Shown: positions 36,398-46,290, counted from the stretch's first letter. The stretch: 64,000 nt of DNA from an uncultured Halocynthiibacter sp. (GCA_947503035.1 CANNCD010000002.1:186001-250000); one strand, 5' to 3'. Made by a program: numbers and translations. The notes: generated by a model from the sequence alone, not told the origin.

Positions 36398-38203
36398 ATG
36401 GAAAAGACATTTAAGACATGGCCCGAGAGCGCGGCCCGATTGATTGCTGTTGCTGCTGGACGTGGCGCGGCGGATTTGGTTCTAAAGGGCGGCACATGGG
36501 TGAACGTCCAAAGCCGCGAGACGCTTGAACATCATGACATCGCGATTGCCGATGGGCGGTTTGCCTATTGTGGGCCCGACGCGTCCCATTGCATTGGTCC
36601 AGACACCGAAGTGATCGAAATGAACGGGCGGTATGTGATGCCCGGTCTGTGTGATGCGCATATGCATATCGAAAGCGGGATGCTGACGCCCGCCGAATTT
36701 GCCGCCGCCGTCATTCCCCACGGCACGACGACGATGTTCACCGACCCGCATGAGATTGCGAATGTTCTGGGTCTTGAAGGTGTGCGTTTGATGCATGACG
36801 AGGCCATGTTGCAGCCCGTCAACATCTTTACCCAAATGCCGTCCTGTGCGCCCTCCGCCCCAGGGCTTGAAACCACCGGCTTTGAAATCACCCCCGAGGA
36901 CGTCGCCGAAGCAATGACGTGGCCCGGTATCATTGGGCTGGGCGAGATGATGAATTTCCCCGGTGTTGTGAATGCGGATCCCAAGATGTTGGCCGAGATC
37001 GCTGCGACCCAAAACGCGGGGAAAACTGTGGGCGGGCACTATGCGTCGCCTGATCTGGGACCTGCGTTCCATGCCTATGCGGCCGGTGGCCCCGCCGATG
37101 ATCACGAAGGCACCTGCGAGGTGGACGCCATCGCCCGTGTGCGCCAAGGGATGCGTCACATGATGCGGCTTGGGTCGGCTTGGTATGACGTTGAAACACA
37201 GATTACTGCGGTGACCGAACGTGGTCTTGATCCACGGAATTTCATCCTCTGTACGGATGATTGTCATTCGGGAACCTTGGTCAACGATGGGCATATGAAC
37301 CGTGTCGTGCGCCACGCGATTGACTGTGGCTGTGATCCGCTGATTGCGATTCAGATGGCGACGATCAACACCGCCACCCACTTTGGTCTGGAACGGGAAT
37401 TGGGGTCCATCGCCCCCGGTCGTCGGGCCGATGTGATCGTGACGTCGGACCTTCGGACATTGCCGATTGATATGGTGTTTGCCCGTGGTGATCTGATCGC
37501 CCAAGGTGGCGAAATCAAAACCACCTGTCCGCATTTGGACTGGCCAGAGCATGCACGCGCGACCGTGAACCTTGGGCGTGATCGTACTGCGGCGGATTTC
37601 GAGATCACCGCACCTGCGGGTGCCGCAACGGTGACCGCCCGCGTAATCGGTGTTGTGGAAAATCAAGCCCCGACCAAGGCGCTGACTGCGGAATTGAACG
37701 TCACCGATGGACTGGTGAATGGCGATCCAGCGCAGGACGTTTGCCAGATCGCGCTTGTCGAACGGCACCGCGCGACGGGCGAGACGACCAACGGCTTCGT
37801 GTCGGGTTTTTGCTATACCGGTGATATGGCGATTGCCTCGACCGTCGCCCATGACAGTCACCACATGATCGTGGTGGGCACATGTCGTGAAAACATGGCG
37901 CTGGCCGCGAACCGATTGGGCGAGGTTGGCGGTGGTGTGACCGTGTTTAAGGACGGCCAAGAAATCGCGCTTGTGGAACTGCCGGTCGCGGGGCTTATGT
38001 CCGACGCGCCCGCCGTCGATGTCGCCGCCAAGGCCGACCGCATGGTTGCCGCCATGGCCGAGTGTGGCTGTACCGTCAATAACGCCTATATGCAGCATTC
38101 CCTGCTGGCCCTTGTCGTTATTCCCGAACTGCGAATAAGCGATCTTGGCCTCGTGGATGTGACGAAATTTGAACTGACTGACCTGTTTGAGGAAAAACAA
38201 TAA
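36398..38203 (+). CDS. ade: Adenine deaminase
   Basis: The 601-residue amidohydrolase starts at ATG 36398; the open frame extends 18 codons further without family resemblance. The metal-binding DAHMHIESGMLTPAEFA, HGTTTMFTDPHEIANV, and the late DDCHSGTLVNDGHMN are all intact. It converts adenine to hypoxanthine and ammonia. The stop overlaps the next start by one base (TAATG), so it is coupled to AMP nucleosidase: the two together take AMP to adenine to hypoxanthine. The 141-base gap before it holds no clear signal. Confidence 0.94.
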   Translation: MEKTFKTWPESAARLIAVAAGRGAADLVLKGGTWVNVQSRETLEHHDIAIADGRFAYCGPDASHCIGPDTEVIEMNGRYVMPGLCDAHMHIESGMLTPAEFAAAVIPHGTTTMFTDPHEIANVLGLEGVRLMHDEAMLQPVNIFTQMPSCAPSAPGLETTGFEITPEDVAEAMTWPGIIGLGEMMNFPGVVNADPKMLAEIAATQNAGKTVGGHYASPDLGPAFHAYAAGGPADDHEGTCEVDAIARVRQGMRHMMRLGSAWYDVETQITAVTERGLDPRNFILCTDDCHSGTLVNDGHMNRVVRHAIDCGCDPLIAIQMATINTATHFGLERELGSIAPGRRADVIVTSDLRTLPIDMVFARGDLIAQGGEIKTTCPHLDWPEHARATVNLGRDRTAADFEITAPAGAATVTARVIGVVENQAPTKALTAELNVTDGLVNGDPAQDVCQIALVERHRATGETTNGFVSGFCYTGDMAIASTVAHDSHHMIVVGTCRENMALAANRLGEVGGGVTVFKDGQEIALVELPVAGLMSDAPAVDVAAKADRMVAAMAECGCTVNNAYMQHSLLALVVIPELRISDLGLVDVTKFELTDLFEEKQ

Positions 38204-39687
38204 TGAAACAAACCCTCTCGAACCTTCCGATTATGACGCCGCCCCACACGCCGCATAAATCGTTCTCTGATGCCGCGGTCGCCGTGGCCCATCTTGAAAA
38301 ACTCTATGCCGAGGCAACGGCGTTTCTGAGTTCGCATTTCTCAAGCACGGTGACCGGCGCCCAGCCGTCGTCACGTTACCGCGCCTTTTATCCAGAGGTT
38401 CGGATCACCACGACTAGCTTTGCCAAAACCGATAGCCGTCTGTCGTTCGGTCATCTCGCATCACCGGGGCGCTATGCCACCACGGTCACGCGCCCCGATT
38501 TGTTCCGAAGCTATCTGACCCAACAGATCGGCCTGTTGATCGAGAACCACGAAGTCGAGGTGTCCGTTGGCCCGTCGATGACGCCGATGCCAGTGCATTT
38601 CGCCTTTGCGGGCAACGACGATATTACAGTGCCGCAGGACGGCGCGATGCAATTCCCCTTGCGTGATGTGTTCGATGTGCCGGATTTGGCAACGACCAAT
38701 GACGACATCGTCAACGGCTATGACGTAACCAACGAAGACGGCTCGATGCCGCTTGCGCCATTCACCGCCCAGCGTGTCGATTATTCCTTGGCGCGTTTGT
38801 CACATTACACCGCAACCGATCCGTCTCATTTTCAGAACCATGTTCTGTTTACGAACTATCAATTCTACGTCTCCGAATTCGAGGCCTATGCCCGTGAGGT
38901 TCTGTCCGATCCCAACAGCGGCTATACATCGTTTGTAAGCACCGGAAATGTGGAAATCACCGACGGCGACACCGAAATCGCGCCGACGGAAAAGATGCCT
39001 CAGATGCCGACGTATCATTTGAAACGCGCGGATGGGTCTGGGATCACCTTGGTCAATATCGGCGTCGGTCCGTCCAATGCCAAAACGGCCACTGACCACA
39101 TCGCGGTGCTGCGTCCACACGCGTGGCTGATGGTTGGCCACTGTGCCGGCCTGCGCAATTCCCAGTCGCTTGGCGATTTCGTTTTGGCGCATGGCTACCT
39201 GCGCGAGGACCACGTTCTTGACGATGACCTTCCTGTTTGGGTTCCGATCCCCGCCTTGGCCGAAATTCAAATCGCTCTCGAAGAGGCCGTCGGCGAGGTC
39301 ACCCAGCTCAAGGGATATGACCTTAAGAAAATTATGCGGACGGGCACCGTTGCGACCATTGATAACCGCAACTGGGAGCTTCGCGATCAATCCGGCCCCG
39401 TCCAGCGGTTGTCGCAATCCCGCGCCGTTGCCTTGGACATGGAAAGCGCCACAATCGCCGCCAACGGTTTCCGGTTTCGGGTGCCCTATGGCACGTTGCT
39501 CTGTGTCTCAGATAAGCCGCTCCATGGCGAGCTGAAACTCCCTGGGATGGCGTCTGATTTCTATAAAACACAGGTCGCGCGCCATTTGAAAATCGGAATT
39601 CGTGCAATGGAAAGCCTCCGAGAGGAGCCTCTTGAGCGCATTCATTCACGGAAACTCCGGAGTTTTGAGGAAACGGCATTTCTTTAA
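38203..39687 (+). CDS. amn: AMP nucleosidase
   Basis: The 494-residue protein has an N-terminal AMP nucleosidase domain (roughly residues 30-200) and a C-terminal phosphorylase-type domain with VGPSNAKTATDHIAVLRPHA, HCAGLRNSQSLGDFVLAHGY and ALDMESATIAANG. It hydrolyses AMP to adenine and ribose 5-phosphate. ATG 38203 overlaps the ade stop; ATG 38233 is a less likely start. The pair with adenine deaminase gives a route for purine breakdown or salvage that also releases ammonia. Confidence 0.93.
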   Translation: MKQTLSNLPIMTPPHTPHKSFSDAAVAVAHLEKLYAEATAFLSSHFSSTVTGAQPSSRYRAFYPEVRITTTSFAKTDSRLSFGHLASPGRYATTVTRPDLFRSYLTQQIGLLIENHEVEVSVGPSMTPMPVHFAFAGNDDITVPQDGAMQFPLRDVFDVPDLATTNDDIVNGYDVTNEDGSMPLAPFTAQRVDYSLARLSHYTATDPSHFQNHVLFTNYQFYVSEFEAYAREVLSDPNSGYTSFVSTGNVEITDGDTEIAPTEKMPQMPTYHLKRADGSGITLVNIGVGPSNAKTATDHIAVLRPHAWLMVGHCAGLRNSQSLGDFVLAHGYLREDHVLDDDLPVWVPIPALAEIQIALEEAVGEVTQLKGYDLKKIMRTGTVATIDNRNWELRDQSGPVQRLSQSRAVALDMESATIAANGFRFRVPYGTLLCVSDKPLHGELKLPGMASDFYKTQVARHLKIGIRAMESLREEPLERIHSRKLRSFEETAFL

Positions 39688-39826
39688 CCTCTGGTCAAGA
39701 TGCAAAATTTCGCTGAAAACTGTGGATAATGCGTTGTTTTGCACCAGTTATAGTTGTGTCAGGTCACAATTTACCTTTAAATGCCCGCAATGAGCCCGAA
39801 CAATGGGCAGAACGAGGAGACCTGTA

Positions 39827-40114
39827 ATGGCACGACCAATGACAAAAACCCAACTTGTTGCCGCTTTGGCCGAGGAAATGGGTTCTGACAAAAAATCCGC
39901 AAGCACGGCGTTGGATGCTGTTGTTGCGATCATCACGAACGAAGTATCCGGCGGCGGCGCTGTGACTCTTCCTGGTGTTGGCAAAATCTATTGCCGCGAA
40001 CGTCCAGAGCGTATGGTTCGCAACCCTGCTACAGGCGAGCAAATCAAAAAAGACGCTGACAAGGTTGTTAAAATGACAATCGCGAAGGCGCTTAAAGATA
40101 GCGTAAACGGCTAA
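39827..40114 (+). CDS. HU-family DNA-binding protein
   Basis: The 95-residue nucleoid protein starts at ATG 39827 with GAGGAG 7-8 bases upstream. The HU/IHF pattern is visible: MTKTQLVAALAEEMGSDKKS, then GVGKIYCRERPERMVRNPAT and DKVVKMTIAKALKDSVNG. It binds and bends DNA as a dimer. It may be HU or a related family member; alphaproteobacterial HU genes are often single. Frequent GTT, GGC and GCT codons fit strong expression. A terminator follows, and the 139-base upstream region is A/T-rich. Confidence 0.88.
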   Translation: MARPMTKTQLVAALAEEMGSDKKSASTALDAVVAIITNEVSGGGAVTLPGVGKIYCRERPERMVRNPATGEQIKKDADKVVKMTIAKALKDSVNG

Positions 40115-40150
40115 TATCGTTTCGGGCTTCGCCCCGATAATGATGGTTCT

Positions 40151-40177
40151 AGGGTCGCCTCCGAGGCGGCCCTTTTG
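40151..40177 (+). terminator. Terminator after the HU gene
   Basis: AGGGTCGCCT (40151-40160) pairs with AGGCGGCCCT (40164-40173), one T-G wobble, with a three-base loop and TTTT. It lies 36 bases past the HU stop and just before the DMT gene. Confidence 0.8.
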
Positions 40178-40195
40178 CTTTTCTAGGAAGACATA

Positions 40196-41062
40196 ATGGA
40201 TTTTCGATCGATTTTGATGGGGCTCGCATTCGCGTTGATGTGGTCCTCGGCGTTTACGTCTGCGCGTATCATTGTTGCCGATGCGCCGCCGCTTGCCTCG
40301 CTTGCGTTTCGGTTTCTCTTGTCTGGCATTATTGGCGTTGTCATCGCGCGGATGCTTGGCCAGTCGTGGCGTTTGACCCGAGACCAATGGCGCGCAACGG
40401 CCATTTTCGGCCTGTGCCAGAATGCGCTTTATCTTGGTCTTAACTTTGTGGCGATGCAGTCGATCGAGGCGTCTTTGGCGTCGATCATCGCCTCTATGAT
40501 GCCGTTGATGGTTGCGTTTGCCGGTTGGGTTATCTTTCGCGACCGACTGGCACCGATTGCGGTGCTGGGTCTGATGGCTGGGGTTGCTGGGGTGACGCTT
40601 ATTATGGGCGCGCGGATTTCCGGTGGCGTTGATCTCATGGGGATCGCGCTTTGTGTCATCGCGGCGATGGCCTTGACCGTGGCGACTTTGTCGGTGCGCG
40701 GTGCGTCGTCCGGGGGCAATGTCATGATGATTGTGGGTCTTCAGATGTTCGTTGGGGCGGCTCTCCTTGCGGCGGCGTCACTGGCTACGGAAACGTTGGT
40801 CTATACCCCCAGCTGGCGTCTGGGCGCGGCGTTCGCCTATACGGTTCTGATCCCGGGGGTGTTGGCGACATGGGTCTGGTTTGCGCTTGTGGGGCGGATC
40901 GGCGTTGTACGCGCATCGACGTTTCACTTTCTCAACCCGTTCTTTGGGGTCGCGATTGCTGCGGCCTTGTTGGGCGAAAAACTGGGCATTACCGACGTGA
41001 TCGGCGTGGTGATTATTTCGGTTGGGATTTTGATGGTTCAGCTGTCCAAGGCCCGCGTCTAG
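40196..41062 (+). CDS. EamA/DMT-superfamily transporter
   Basis: The 288-residue protein has about ten membrane helices in two EamA halves; the opening LMGLAFALMWSSAFTSARII and the GEKLGITDVIGVVIISVGIL segment near the end are typical. The substrate is unknown. It is a separate paralogue from the gene at 28693, not a close copy. The stop overlaps the stop of the minus-strand HD gene as CTAG. Confidence 0.85.
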   Translation: MDFRSILMGLAFALMWSSAFTSARIIVADAPPLASLAFRFLLSGIIGVVIARMLGQSWRLTRDQWRATAIFGLCQNALYLGLNFVAMQSIEASLASIIASMMPLMVAFAGWVIFRDRLAPIAVLGLMAGVAGVTLIMGARISGGVDLMGIALCVIAAMALTVATLSVRGASSGGNVMMIVGLQMFVGAALLAAASLATETLVYTPSWRLGAAFAYTVLIPGVLATWVWFALVGRIGVVRASTFHFLNPFFGVAIAAALLGEKLGITDVIGVVIISVGILMVQLSKARV

Positions 41063-41715
41063 CGCTTCCAATATTCCGGTAGCGGAGTGTCGAGTTCACC
41101 CGCGAATTGATCAAGAAATCCATACATAAGGTCGAGGCGTTTCTGCGCCTCGGCCTTTGCTGTTTCTGTCAGAAAGCCTTCGCCCAGTCCCAGCAATTTG
41201 ACCCGCCAGTGATCCATCGCGAATCGCTTGTCGTCGAGCGGACGGTTTGCTGCGAACGGGTCATCGATATCGTACAACGGTGTGTCCAGCTGCCCAGCGA
41301 TACAGAAGGTGCGCGCGATGCCGATGGCCCCAATCGCGTCCAGTCGGTCCGCATCTCGAAGGATCGCCGCCTCTTTGGTTTCAATCGGTAGGTTCGCGGA
41401 AAAGCTATGGGCGGCGATGGCGTGTTGGGCCTGTTTGATCTCGCCCAGAGCATATCCAAGCCCCGCCAAAATTGGCGCGGCAGCCTCGGCGGCCATGGTG
41501 GAGGCGCGGCGGCGATCTGGGCTGTTCTTGGGAAGGTTCACGAGGTCATGAAGATAGGTCGCGGCCAAAAGGACACGCATCTCGCCCGTCCCTTCGCCGG
41601 CAACGATGTTCTGAACGTTGGCCCAAACCCGATCAAGGTGCGCAACATCATGCGCACCGTCGGTGTTCATCTGATCAATCGCGGCGGACCGAAGTGCATC
41701 GCGAAGGGTATCCAT
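41059..41715 (-). CDS. HD-domain phosphohydrolase
   Basis: The 218-residue protein has the metal-binding HD set: HDVAHLDRVWANV, YLHDLVNLP and DADRLDAIGAIG. This is the YedJ-like HD group, which hydrolyses phosphate compounds; the substrate is unknown. ATG 41715 overlaps the aroC stop by one base (TAATG), so it is translated from the aroC transcript. It is convergent with the DMT gene. Confidence 0.82.
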   Translation of the reverse strand: MDTLRDALRSAAIDQMNTDGAHDVAHLDRVWANVQNIVAGEGTGEMRVLLAATYLHDLVNLPKNSPDRRRASTMAAEAAAPILAGLGYALGEIKQAQHAIAAHSFSANLPIETKEAAILRDADRLDAIGAIGIARTFCIAGQLDTPLYDIDDPFAANRPLDDKRFAMDHWRVKLLGLGEGFLTETAKAEAQKRLDLMYGFLDQFAGELDTPLPEYWKR

Positions 41716-42818
41716 TACCCGATGTGGCCTTGGTTCTCACCGATCTGACCACGGTGCAGCAATAGGTGATCAAGGATCACACATGCGGCCATGGCTTCGC
41801 CCACAGGCACGGCGCGGATGCCGACACAGGGGTCGTGACGACCCTTGGTGATGATCTCGGCCGGTTCGCCCGCCTTGGTGATCGTCTGACGTGTCTTCAG
41901 GATCGAGGACGTCGGTTTCACCGCAAAACGCACGACGATGTCCTGACCGGTGGAGATACCGCCCAAGATGCCACCGGCGTGGTTGGATGAATAGGTCGGC
42001 TGACCGTCGTTGCCCATGAAGATTTCATCGGCATTGGCTTCGCCTGTCAAAACGGCGGCGTTCATGCCTTCGCCAATTTCAACGCCCTTAACGGCATTGA
42101 TCGACATCATCGCGGCGGCAAGATCGGTATCAAGCTTGTTGTAAACCGGCGCGCCAAGACCCGCAGGGGCGCCCTTGACGACCACTTCGATGATCCCACC
42201 AACCGAGTTACCCGATTTACGCAGACCGTCCATATAGTCGGCCCATGTCGTCGCGGCGTCCGCATCCGGCGTCCAAAACGGGTTCTGATCGATCTGGTCC
42301 CAATTGAATTTCGTGCGATCAATCCCATGTGGGCCGATCTGGGTCATGTAGCCCTTAATCTCAAGGTTTGGAACAAGCGCCTTGATCGCCTCGCGCGCAA
42401 GACCACCCGCCGCAACACGCGCTGCGGTTTCGCGCGCGCTTGATCGACCACCACCGCGATAATCGCGGATACCGTATTTCTGCCAATAGGTGATATCGGC
42501 GTGACCGGGGCGGAATTTTTCCATGATGTCGCCGTAATCCTTGGACCGTTGATCGGTGTTCTCGATCATCAGCTGGATAGGCGTACCGGTTGTTTTGCCC
42601 TCAAACACACCAGACAGGATTTTAACCGCATCGGGTTCACGACGTTGCGTGGTGTATTTGTTCTGGCCAGGTTTGCGTTTATCCAGCCAGTGCTGGATCA
42701 TCTCGGGCGAAATCTCAACGCCAGGAGGGCAGCCATCAACAGTCGCTCCAAGGGCAGGGCCATGGCTTTCGCCCCAAGTGGTCACACGAAAGAGGTGTCC
42801 AAAACTGTTCATTGACAT
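41715..42818 (-). CDS. aroC: Chorismate synthase
   Basis: The 367-residue enzyme starts at ATG 42818, with AAGGAG eight bases upstream on the minus strand. Family motifs are intact: [40 protein letters not shown] and [20 protein letters not shown]. It makes chorismate from EPSP with reduced FMN, the last step of the shikimate pathway. It is divergent from the TPP riboswitch leader of thiBPQ. The HD gene is coupled downstream. Confidence 0.96.
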   Translation of the reverse strand: MSMNSFGHLFRVTTWGESHGPALGATVDGCPPGVEISPEMIQHWLDKRKPGQNKYTTQRREPDAVKILSGVFEGKTTGTPIQLMIENTDQRSKDYGDIMEKFRPGHADITYWQKYGIRDYRGGGRSSARETAARVAAGGLAREAIKALVPNLEIKGYMTQIGPHGIDRTKFNWDQIDQNPFWTPDADAATTWADYMDGLRKSGNSVGGIIEVVVKGAPAGLGAPVYNKLDTDLAAAMMSINAVKGVEIGEGMNAAVLTGEANADEIFMGNDGQPTYSSNHAGGILGGISTGQDIVVRFAVKPTSSILKTRQTITKAGEPAEIITKGRHDPCVGIRAVPVGEAMAACVILDHLLLHRGQIGENQGHIG

Positions 42819-42910
42819 ACGCGGTCTCCTTTCAGACGGGTCTAACGGCACAGGACGCGTGTCTCAAGGGGTTTTGGCTTGTTTTTGTGCGGTGCGGGGC
42901 GTATGTCCAA

Positions 42911-42996
42911 GGGACCTCGGGGTGCCTTAGATGGCTGAGATGCGTAACTGCGGACCCGTTGAACCTGAACCGACTAACATCGGCGGAGGGAAGGTA
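42911..42996 (+). promoter_or_regulatory. TPP (thi-box) riboswitch
   Basis: The conserved core is present: CTCGGGGTGCC near 42916, GGCTGAGA at 42933, CCCGTTGAACCTGA in the middle and CGGCGGAGGGAAGG near the end. ACCT at 42914-42917 can pair with AGGT at 42992-42995 to close P1. It lies 46 bases before the thiB start. CTCCA at 43005-43009 can pair with TGGAG at 43031-43035, which would hide the thiB ribosome site and suggests control of translation. Confidence 0.95.
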
Positions 42997-43041
42997 TGGA
43001 ACGCTCCAGCACCGACTCCGCCCGCTGCATTGGAGACAAAT

Positions 43042-44022
43042 ATGAAATTCCCCATTATTGCCGCGGGTATCCTTATGGCCACTTCGGCCGTTGCTGATAC
43101 CCCAGTATTAACCGTTTACGCCCCCGATTATTTCGGGTCCGAATGGGGCCCCGGCCCGTCGATTGAGGCCGCATTCGAAGAAACCTGCGCCTGTGATTTG
43201 CAATATGTGACCGGAGACGTGTTGCCGCGCGTCTTGCTTGAGGGCGAACGCACCAAGGCGGACATCGTCATTGGCCTGAACACCGACGTGACCAAAAAGG
43301 CCCGCGAAAGCGGCCTGTTCGCGACGCACACATTGGATCTGTCGCCAATGACCCTGCCGATTGAATGGTCCGACGACACGTTCCTGCCGTTCAACTGGGG
43401 CTATAACGCTTTCGTTTACGACAACACCAAACTCGAAAACCCACCAACCAGCTTTGACGAACTGTTGGCCATGCCTGACGACGTAAAAATCGTTATCCAA
43501 GACCCACGCGCGTCTTACTCTGGCCTGACTTTGCTGCTTTGGGTGAAATCGGTTTATGGCGATGACGCCGCCGAGGCATGGGCCAAGCTCGCGCCGAAGG
43601 TTTTGACCGTGACCAAGGGCTGGTCCGAGGCATACGGCATGTTCACCGACGGCGAGGCCGACATGGTGCTGTCCTATACCACGTCGCCCGCCTATCACAT
43701 CATCGCAGAAGAAGACCTGTCGAAATCCGCAGCGATCTTTGACGAAGGTCATTACCTGACCATCGAATTGGCGGCCAAGGTCGCGACAACCGAGAACGGC
43801 GATCTTGCAGATGCGTTCATGGCGTTCATCCTGACGCCTGAGTTCCAGACGATGATCCCAACGTCCAACTGGTCCTACCCTGCGGCGTTGCCCGAAGATC
43901 AGTGGCCATCGGTTTTTGTCGAACTGAACTATCCGGAAAAGGCGATCTTTTTGTCCGAGGACGAAGCCGCCGCCGTTCGTGATGAGGCGCTTGCCGAATG
44001 GCAAAACGCGTTTTCTCAGTAA
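43042..44022 (+). CDS. thiB: Thiamine ABC transporter substrate-binding protein
   Basis: The 326-residue periplasmic protein has a signal peptide (KFPIIAAGILMATSAVA) and a type-2 binding-protein fold with YAPDYFGSEWGPGPSIEAAF and GYNAFVYDNTKLENPP. ATG 43042 has GGAG at 43032-43035. The thi-box upstream and the permease and ATPase downstream identify it as ThiB, which binds thiamine, thiamine phosphate and thiamine diphosphate. The first six-tenths of the gene are well conserved in relatives. Its end overlaps thiP by 25 bases. Confidence 0.94.
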   Translation: MKFPIIAAGILMATSAVADTPVLTVYAPDYFGSEWGPGPSIEAAFEETCACDLQYVTGDVLPRVLLEGERTKADIVIGLNTDVTKKARESGLFATHTLDLSPMTLPIEWSDDTFLPFNWGYNAFVYDNTKLENPPTSFDELLAMPDDVKIVIQDPRASYSGLTLLLWVKSVYGDDAAEAWAKLAPKVLTVTKGWSEAYGMFTDGEADMVLSYTTSPAYHIIAEEDLSKSAAIFDEGHYLTIELAAKVATTENGDLADAFMAFILTPEFQTMIPTSNWSYPAALPEDQWPSVFVELNYPEKAIFLSEDEAAAVRDEALAEWQNAFSQ

Positions 44023-45554
44023 AACCTACATCGATTTTGGGGGGCGCGGTTGCGTCCCTCATTTTGTTTTTGGTGCTTGGCACCCTTGGCGCGGTCATCT
44101 GGCGGGCGGATGATATCGCTGGCCTGTCGACTTATGACTGGGCCGCAGTCCGGTTCACAGTGTTTCAGGCGTTTTTGTCCGCGCTCCTCTCTGTCACCCT
44201 TGCGATCCCCGTGGCGCGCGCATTGGCGCGTCGCCGTTTCTGGGGGCGGGGCGCATTAATTACCCTGCTTGGCGCACCATTCATCCTTCCCGTCATCGTC
44301 GCGGTTCTCGGCCTTATTTCCGTATTCGGTCGCAGCGGTATCGTGAACGAATTCCTGTCGGTTTTTGGCATCGACCCCGTTTCGATCTTTGGCTTGCGTG
44401 GCGTTTTGATCGCGCATGTGTTCTTTAACCTTCCCCTTGCGACGCGGCTGCTGTTGCAGGGGTGGTTGTCGGTTCCCTCGGAACGTTTCCGGCTGGCCGC
44501 ATCCCTTAACTTTGACGCCCGCGCGATGTTCATGCGGGTTGAGATGCCTATGCTGCGCGATGTGATTCCTGGGGCGTTTATGCTTATCTTTCTGATCTGC
44601 ACGACCAGCTTTGCAGTCGCCTTGACCCTGGGCGGAGGGCCCAAGGCGACGACGATTGAGCTCGCGATCTATCAGGCGTTTCGGCTCGATTTTAACCTCG
44701 GCAAGGCAGCGCTGCTCGCGATCATACAGTTCGGGATTTCCGCCGCCGCCGCCGGTTTGGCCTATTGGGTGTCTGCGCCTTCGGGAATCGGCGCGGGCTT
44801 GGACCGCAACGTTAAGCGTTTTGACCGCTCGGCGCGCTGGATCGATGCCACTGTGATCGCGGCTGCTTCGCTCTTCCTGATCCTGCCGCTGACGATGATC
44901 CTGCTGCGCGGCCTCCCAATGATCTTGAGTCTCCCCACGGCAGTATGGCTGTCTGCGCTGCGCTCCGTCTGGGTGGCGCTTATGTCTACAGGGCTGGCCG
45001 TATTCGCAGGGCTTTCGTTGGCGCTCTGGATTGTGCGGGCCCAACGGATTGGTGCGGGGATCATCGAAGGCATCGGCTATCTCACGATCGCGGCGTCGCC
45101 GCTTGTCATGGGAACGGGGCTTTATCTGATTTTGTTTCCATTCGTGAACCCGTTTGATGTCGCCCTGCTTGTGACCGCTGTCGTCAACGCCGCGATGGCG
45201 CTTCCGTTTCTACTTCGGGGTCTCGTGCCCGCTTTGCGTGACGCCGAGCTCCATTTTGGCCGTCTCGCCGACAGCCTTGGCATGCAGGGCTGGGCACGCG
45301 TGCGGTATCTTCTTATACCGCGTGCGCGGCGTGCGCTGGGATTTGGGGCTGGGTTGGCGGCGGCGTTGTCCATGGGGGATTTGGGCGTGATTGCTCTATT
45401 TTCGGATGGGTCTGCGCAGACATTGCCGCTTCAACTTTATGCCTTGATGTCCGCATATCGGATGGAGCAGGCGGCCGCCGCGGCCTTGGTGCTTGTGGCG
45501 TTGTCTCTGTTATTATTCTGGATTTTCGACCGAGGAGGGCGCACTGATGCTTAG
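43998..45554 (+). CDS. thiP: Thiamine ABC transporter permease
   Basis: The 518-residue protein has twelve or so membrane helices in two duplicated permease halves. EAA-type loops fall in each half: the first near ERFRLAASLNFDARAMFMRV, the second near HFGRLADSLGMQGWARVRYL. It moves thiamine across the inner membrane using ThiQ. The start at 43998 lies inside thiB, and a later start cannot be excluded. The last eight bases overlap thiQ. Confidence 0.93.
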   Translation: MAKRVFSVKPTSILGGAVASLILFLVLGTLGAVIWRADDIAGLSTYDWAAVRFTVFQAFLSALLSVTLAIPVARALARRRFWGRGALITLLGAPFILPVIVAVLGLISVFGRSGIVNEFLSVFGIDPVSIFGLRGVLIAHVFFNLPLATRLLLQGWLSVPSERFRLAASLNFDARAMFMRVEMPMLRDVIPGAFMLIFLICTTSFAVALTLGGGPKATTIELAIYQAFRLDFNLGKAALLAIIQFGISAAAAGLAYWVSAPSGIGAGLDRNVKRFDRSARWIDATVIAAASLFLILPLTMILLRGLPMILSLPTAVWLSALRSVWVALMSTGLAVFAGLSLALWIVRAQRIGAGIIEGIGYLTIAASPLVMGTGLYLILFPFVNPFDVALLVTAVVNAAMALPFLLRGLVPALRDAELHFGRLADSLGMQGWARVRYLLIPRARRALGFGAGLAAALSMGDLGVIALFSDGSAQTLPLQLYALMSAYRMEQAAAAALVLVALSLLLFWIFDRGGRTDA

Positions 45555-46242
45555 ACTTGATGGGCTTAAGGTCACACAAGGGACGTTTGAATTGGTGGCG
45601 GATGTCGCCTTTGAGCGTGGGCGCTGTACCGCGCTTATTGGTCCGTCCGGTGCGGGCAAATCAACGGCTCTGGCTGCCATCGCAGGGTTTGTTCCGTTGA
45701 CCCGAGGGCGGATCATCTGGTGCGACGAAGACCTGAGCGACCTCGCTCCGGGTGAGCGCGGCATGTCGATGTTGTTTCAGGACGGAAATGTCTTTCCCCA
45801 TCTGACTGTGTTTCAGAATGTCGCGCTCGGGCTTTCTCCGCAGCTTCGATTGGATGCGGATATGAAGCGCCGGGTTCACGCAGCGCTCGAACGTGTCGGG
45901 TTGGCTGGGATGGGGGGACGTAAACCGTCGGCGCTTTCTGGTGGGCAAATTGCGCGCGTTGCCTTAGCGCGGAGCTTGGCACAGGCGTGTCCGATTATGG
46001 TGTTGGATGAGCCCTTTGCCGCGCTTGGCCCCGCGTTGAAAATTGAGATGTTGTCGCTTGTTCAGGAGGTGGCAGTGGATACCAATGCGACTGTTTTGAT
46101 GGTTAGCCACGATCCAGATGATGCCAAGCGTATTGCGGACAACTGTGCATTGGTCGCCGACGGAGTTGTTTCGGCACCGGTCCCCAAGTCCGAGTTTTTT
46201 GACAATCCCCCGCCCGCGCTTCGGGCCTATCTAGGGACATAA
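45547..46242 (+). CDS. thiQ: Thiamine ABC transporter ATP-binding protein
   Basis: The 231-residue ATPase starts at ATG 45547, with GAGGAGG seven or eight bases upstream. Walker A GPSGAGKST, signature LSGGQIARVALARSL and Walker B IMVLDEPFAALGP are intact. It powers ThiP. The stop lies within the left arm of the perfect-palindrome terminator, so the operon ends here. Confidence 0.94.
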   Translation: MLRLDGLKVTQGTFELVADVAFERGRCTALIGPSGAGKSTALAAIAGFVPLTRGRIIWCDEDLSDLAPGERGMSMLFQDGNVFPHLTVFQNVALGLSPQLRLDADMKRRVHAALERVGLAGMGGRKPSALSGGQIARVALARSLAQACPIMVLDEPFAALGPALKIEMLSLVQEVAVDTNATVLMVSHDPDDAKRIADNCALVADGVVSAPVPKSEFFDNPPPALRAYLGT

Positions 46243-46268
46243 AAAAACGCGCCCTAGGGCGCGTTTTT
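46241..46268. terminator. Bidirectional palindromic terminator between thiQ and petC
   Basis: AAAAACGCGCCC (46243-46254) pairs with GGGCGCGTTTTT (46257-46268) around TA, a near-perfect palindrome. A and T runs on the two sides serve the convergent thiQ and petC transcripts. Confidence 0.9.
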
Positions 46269-46290
46269 CATTTCTTACTGTCCAAAGCAG

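Noticed and set aside
36482-38200. 572-codon open frame on the minus strand across almost all of the adenine deaminase gene
   Set aside because: It has no recognisable domain or ribosome site, and ade on the other strand has all family motifs. Long antisense frames arise from the high-G+C codon pattern.
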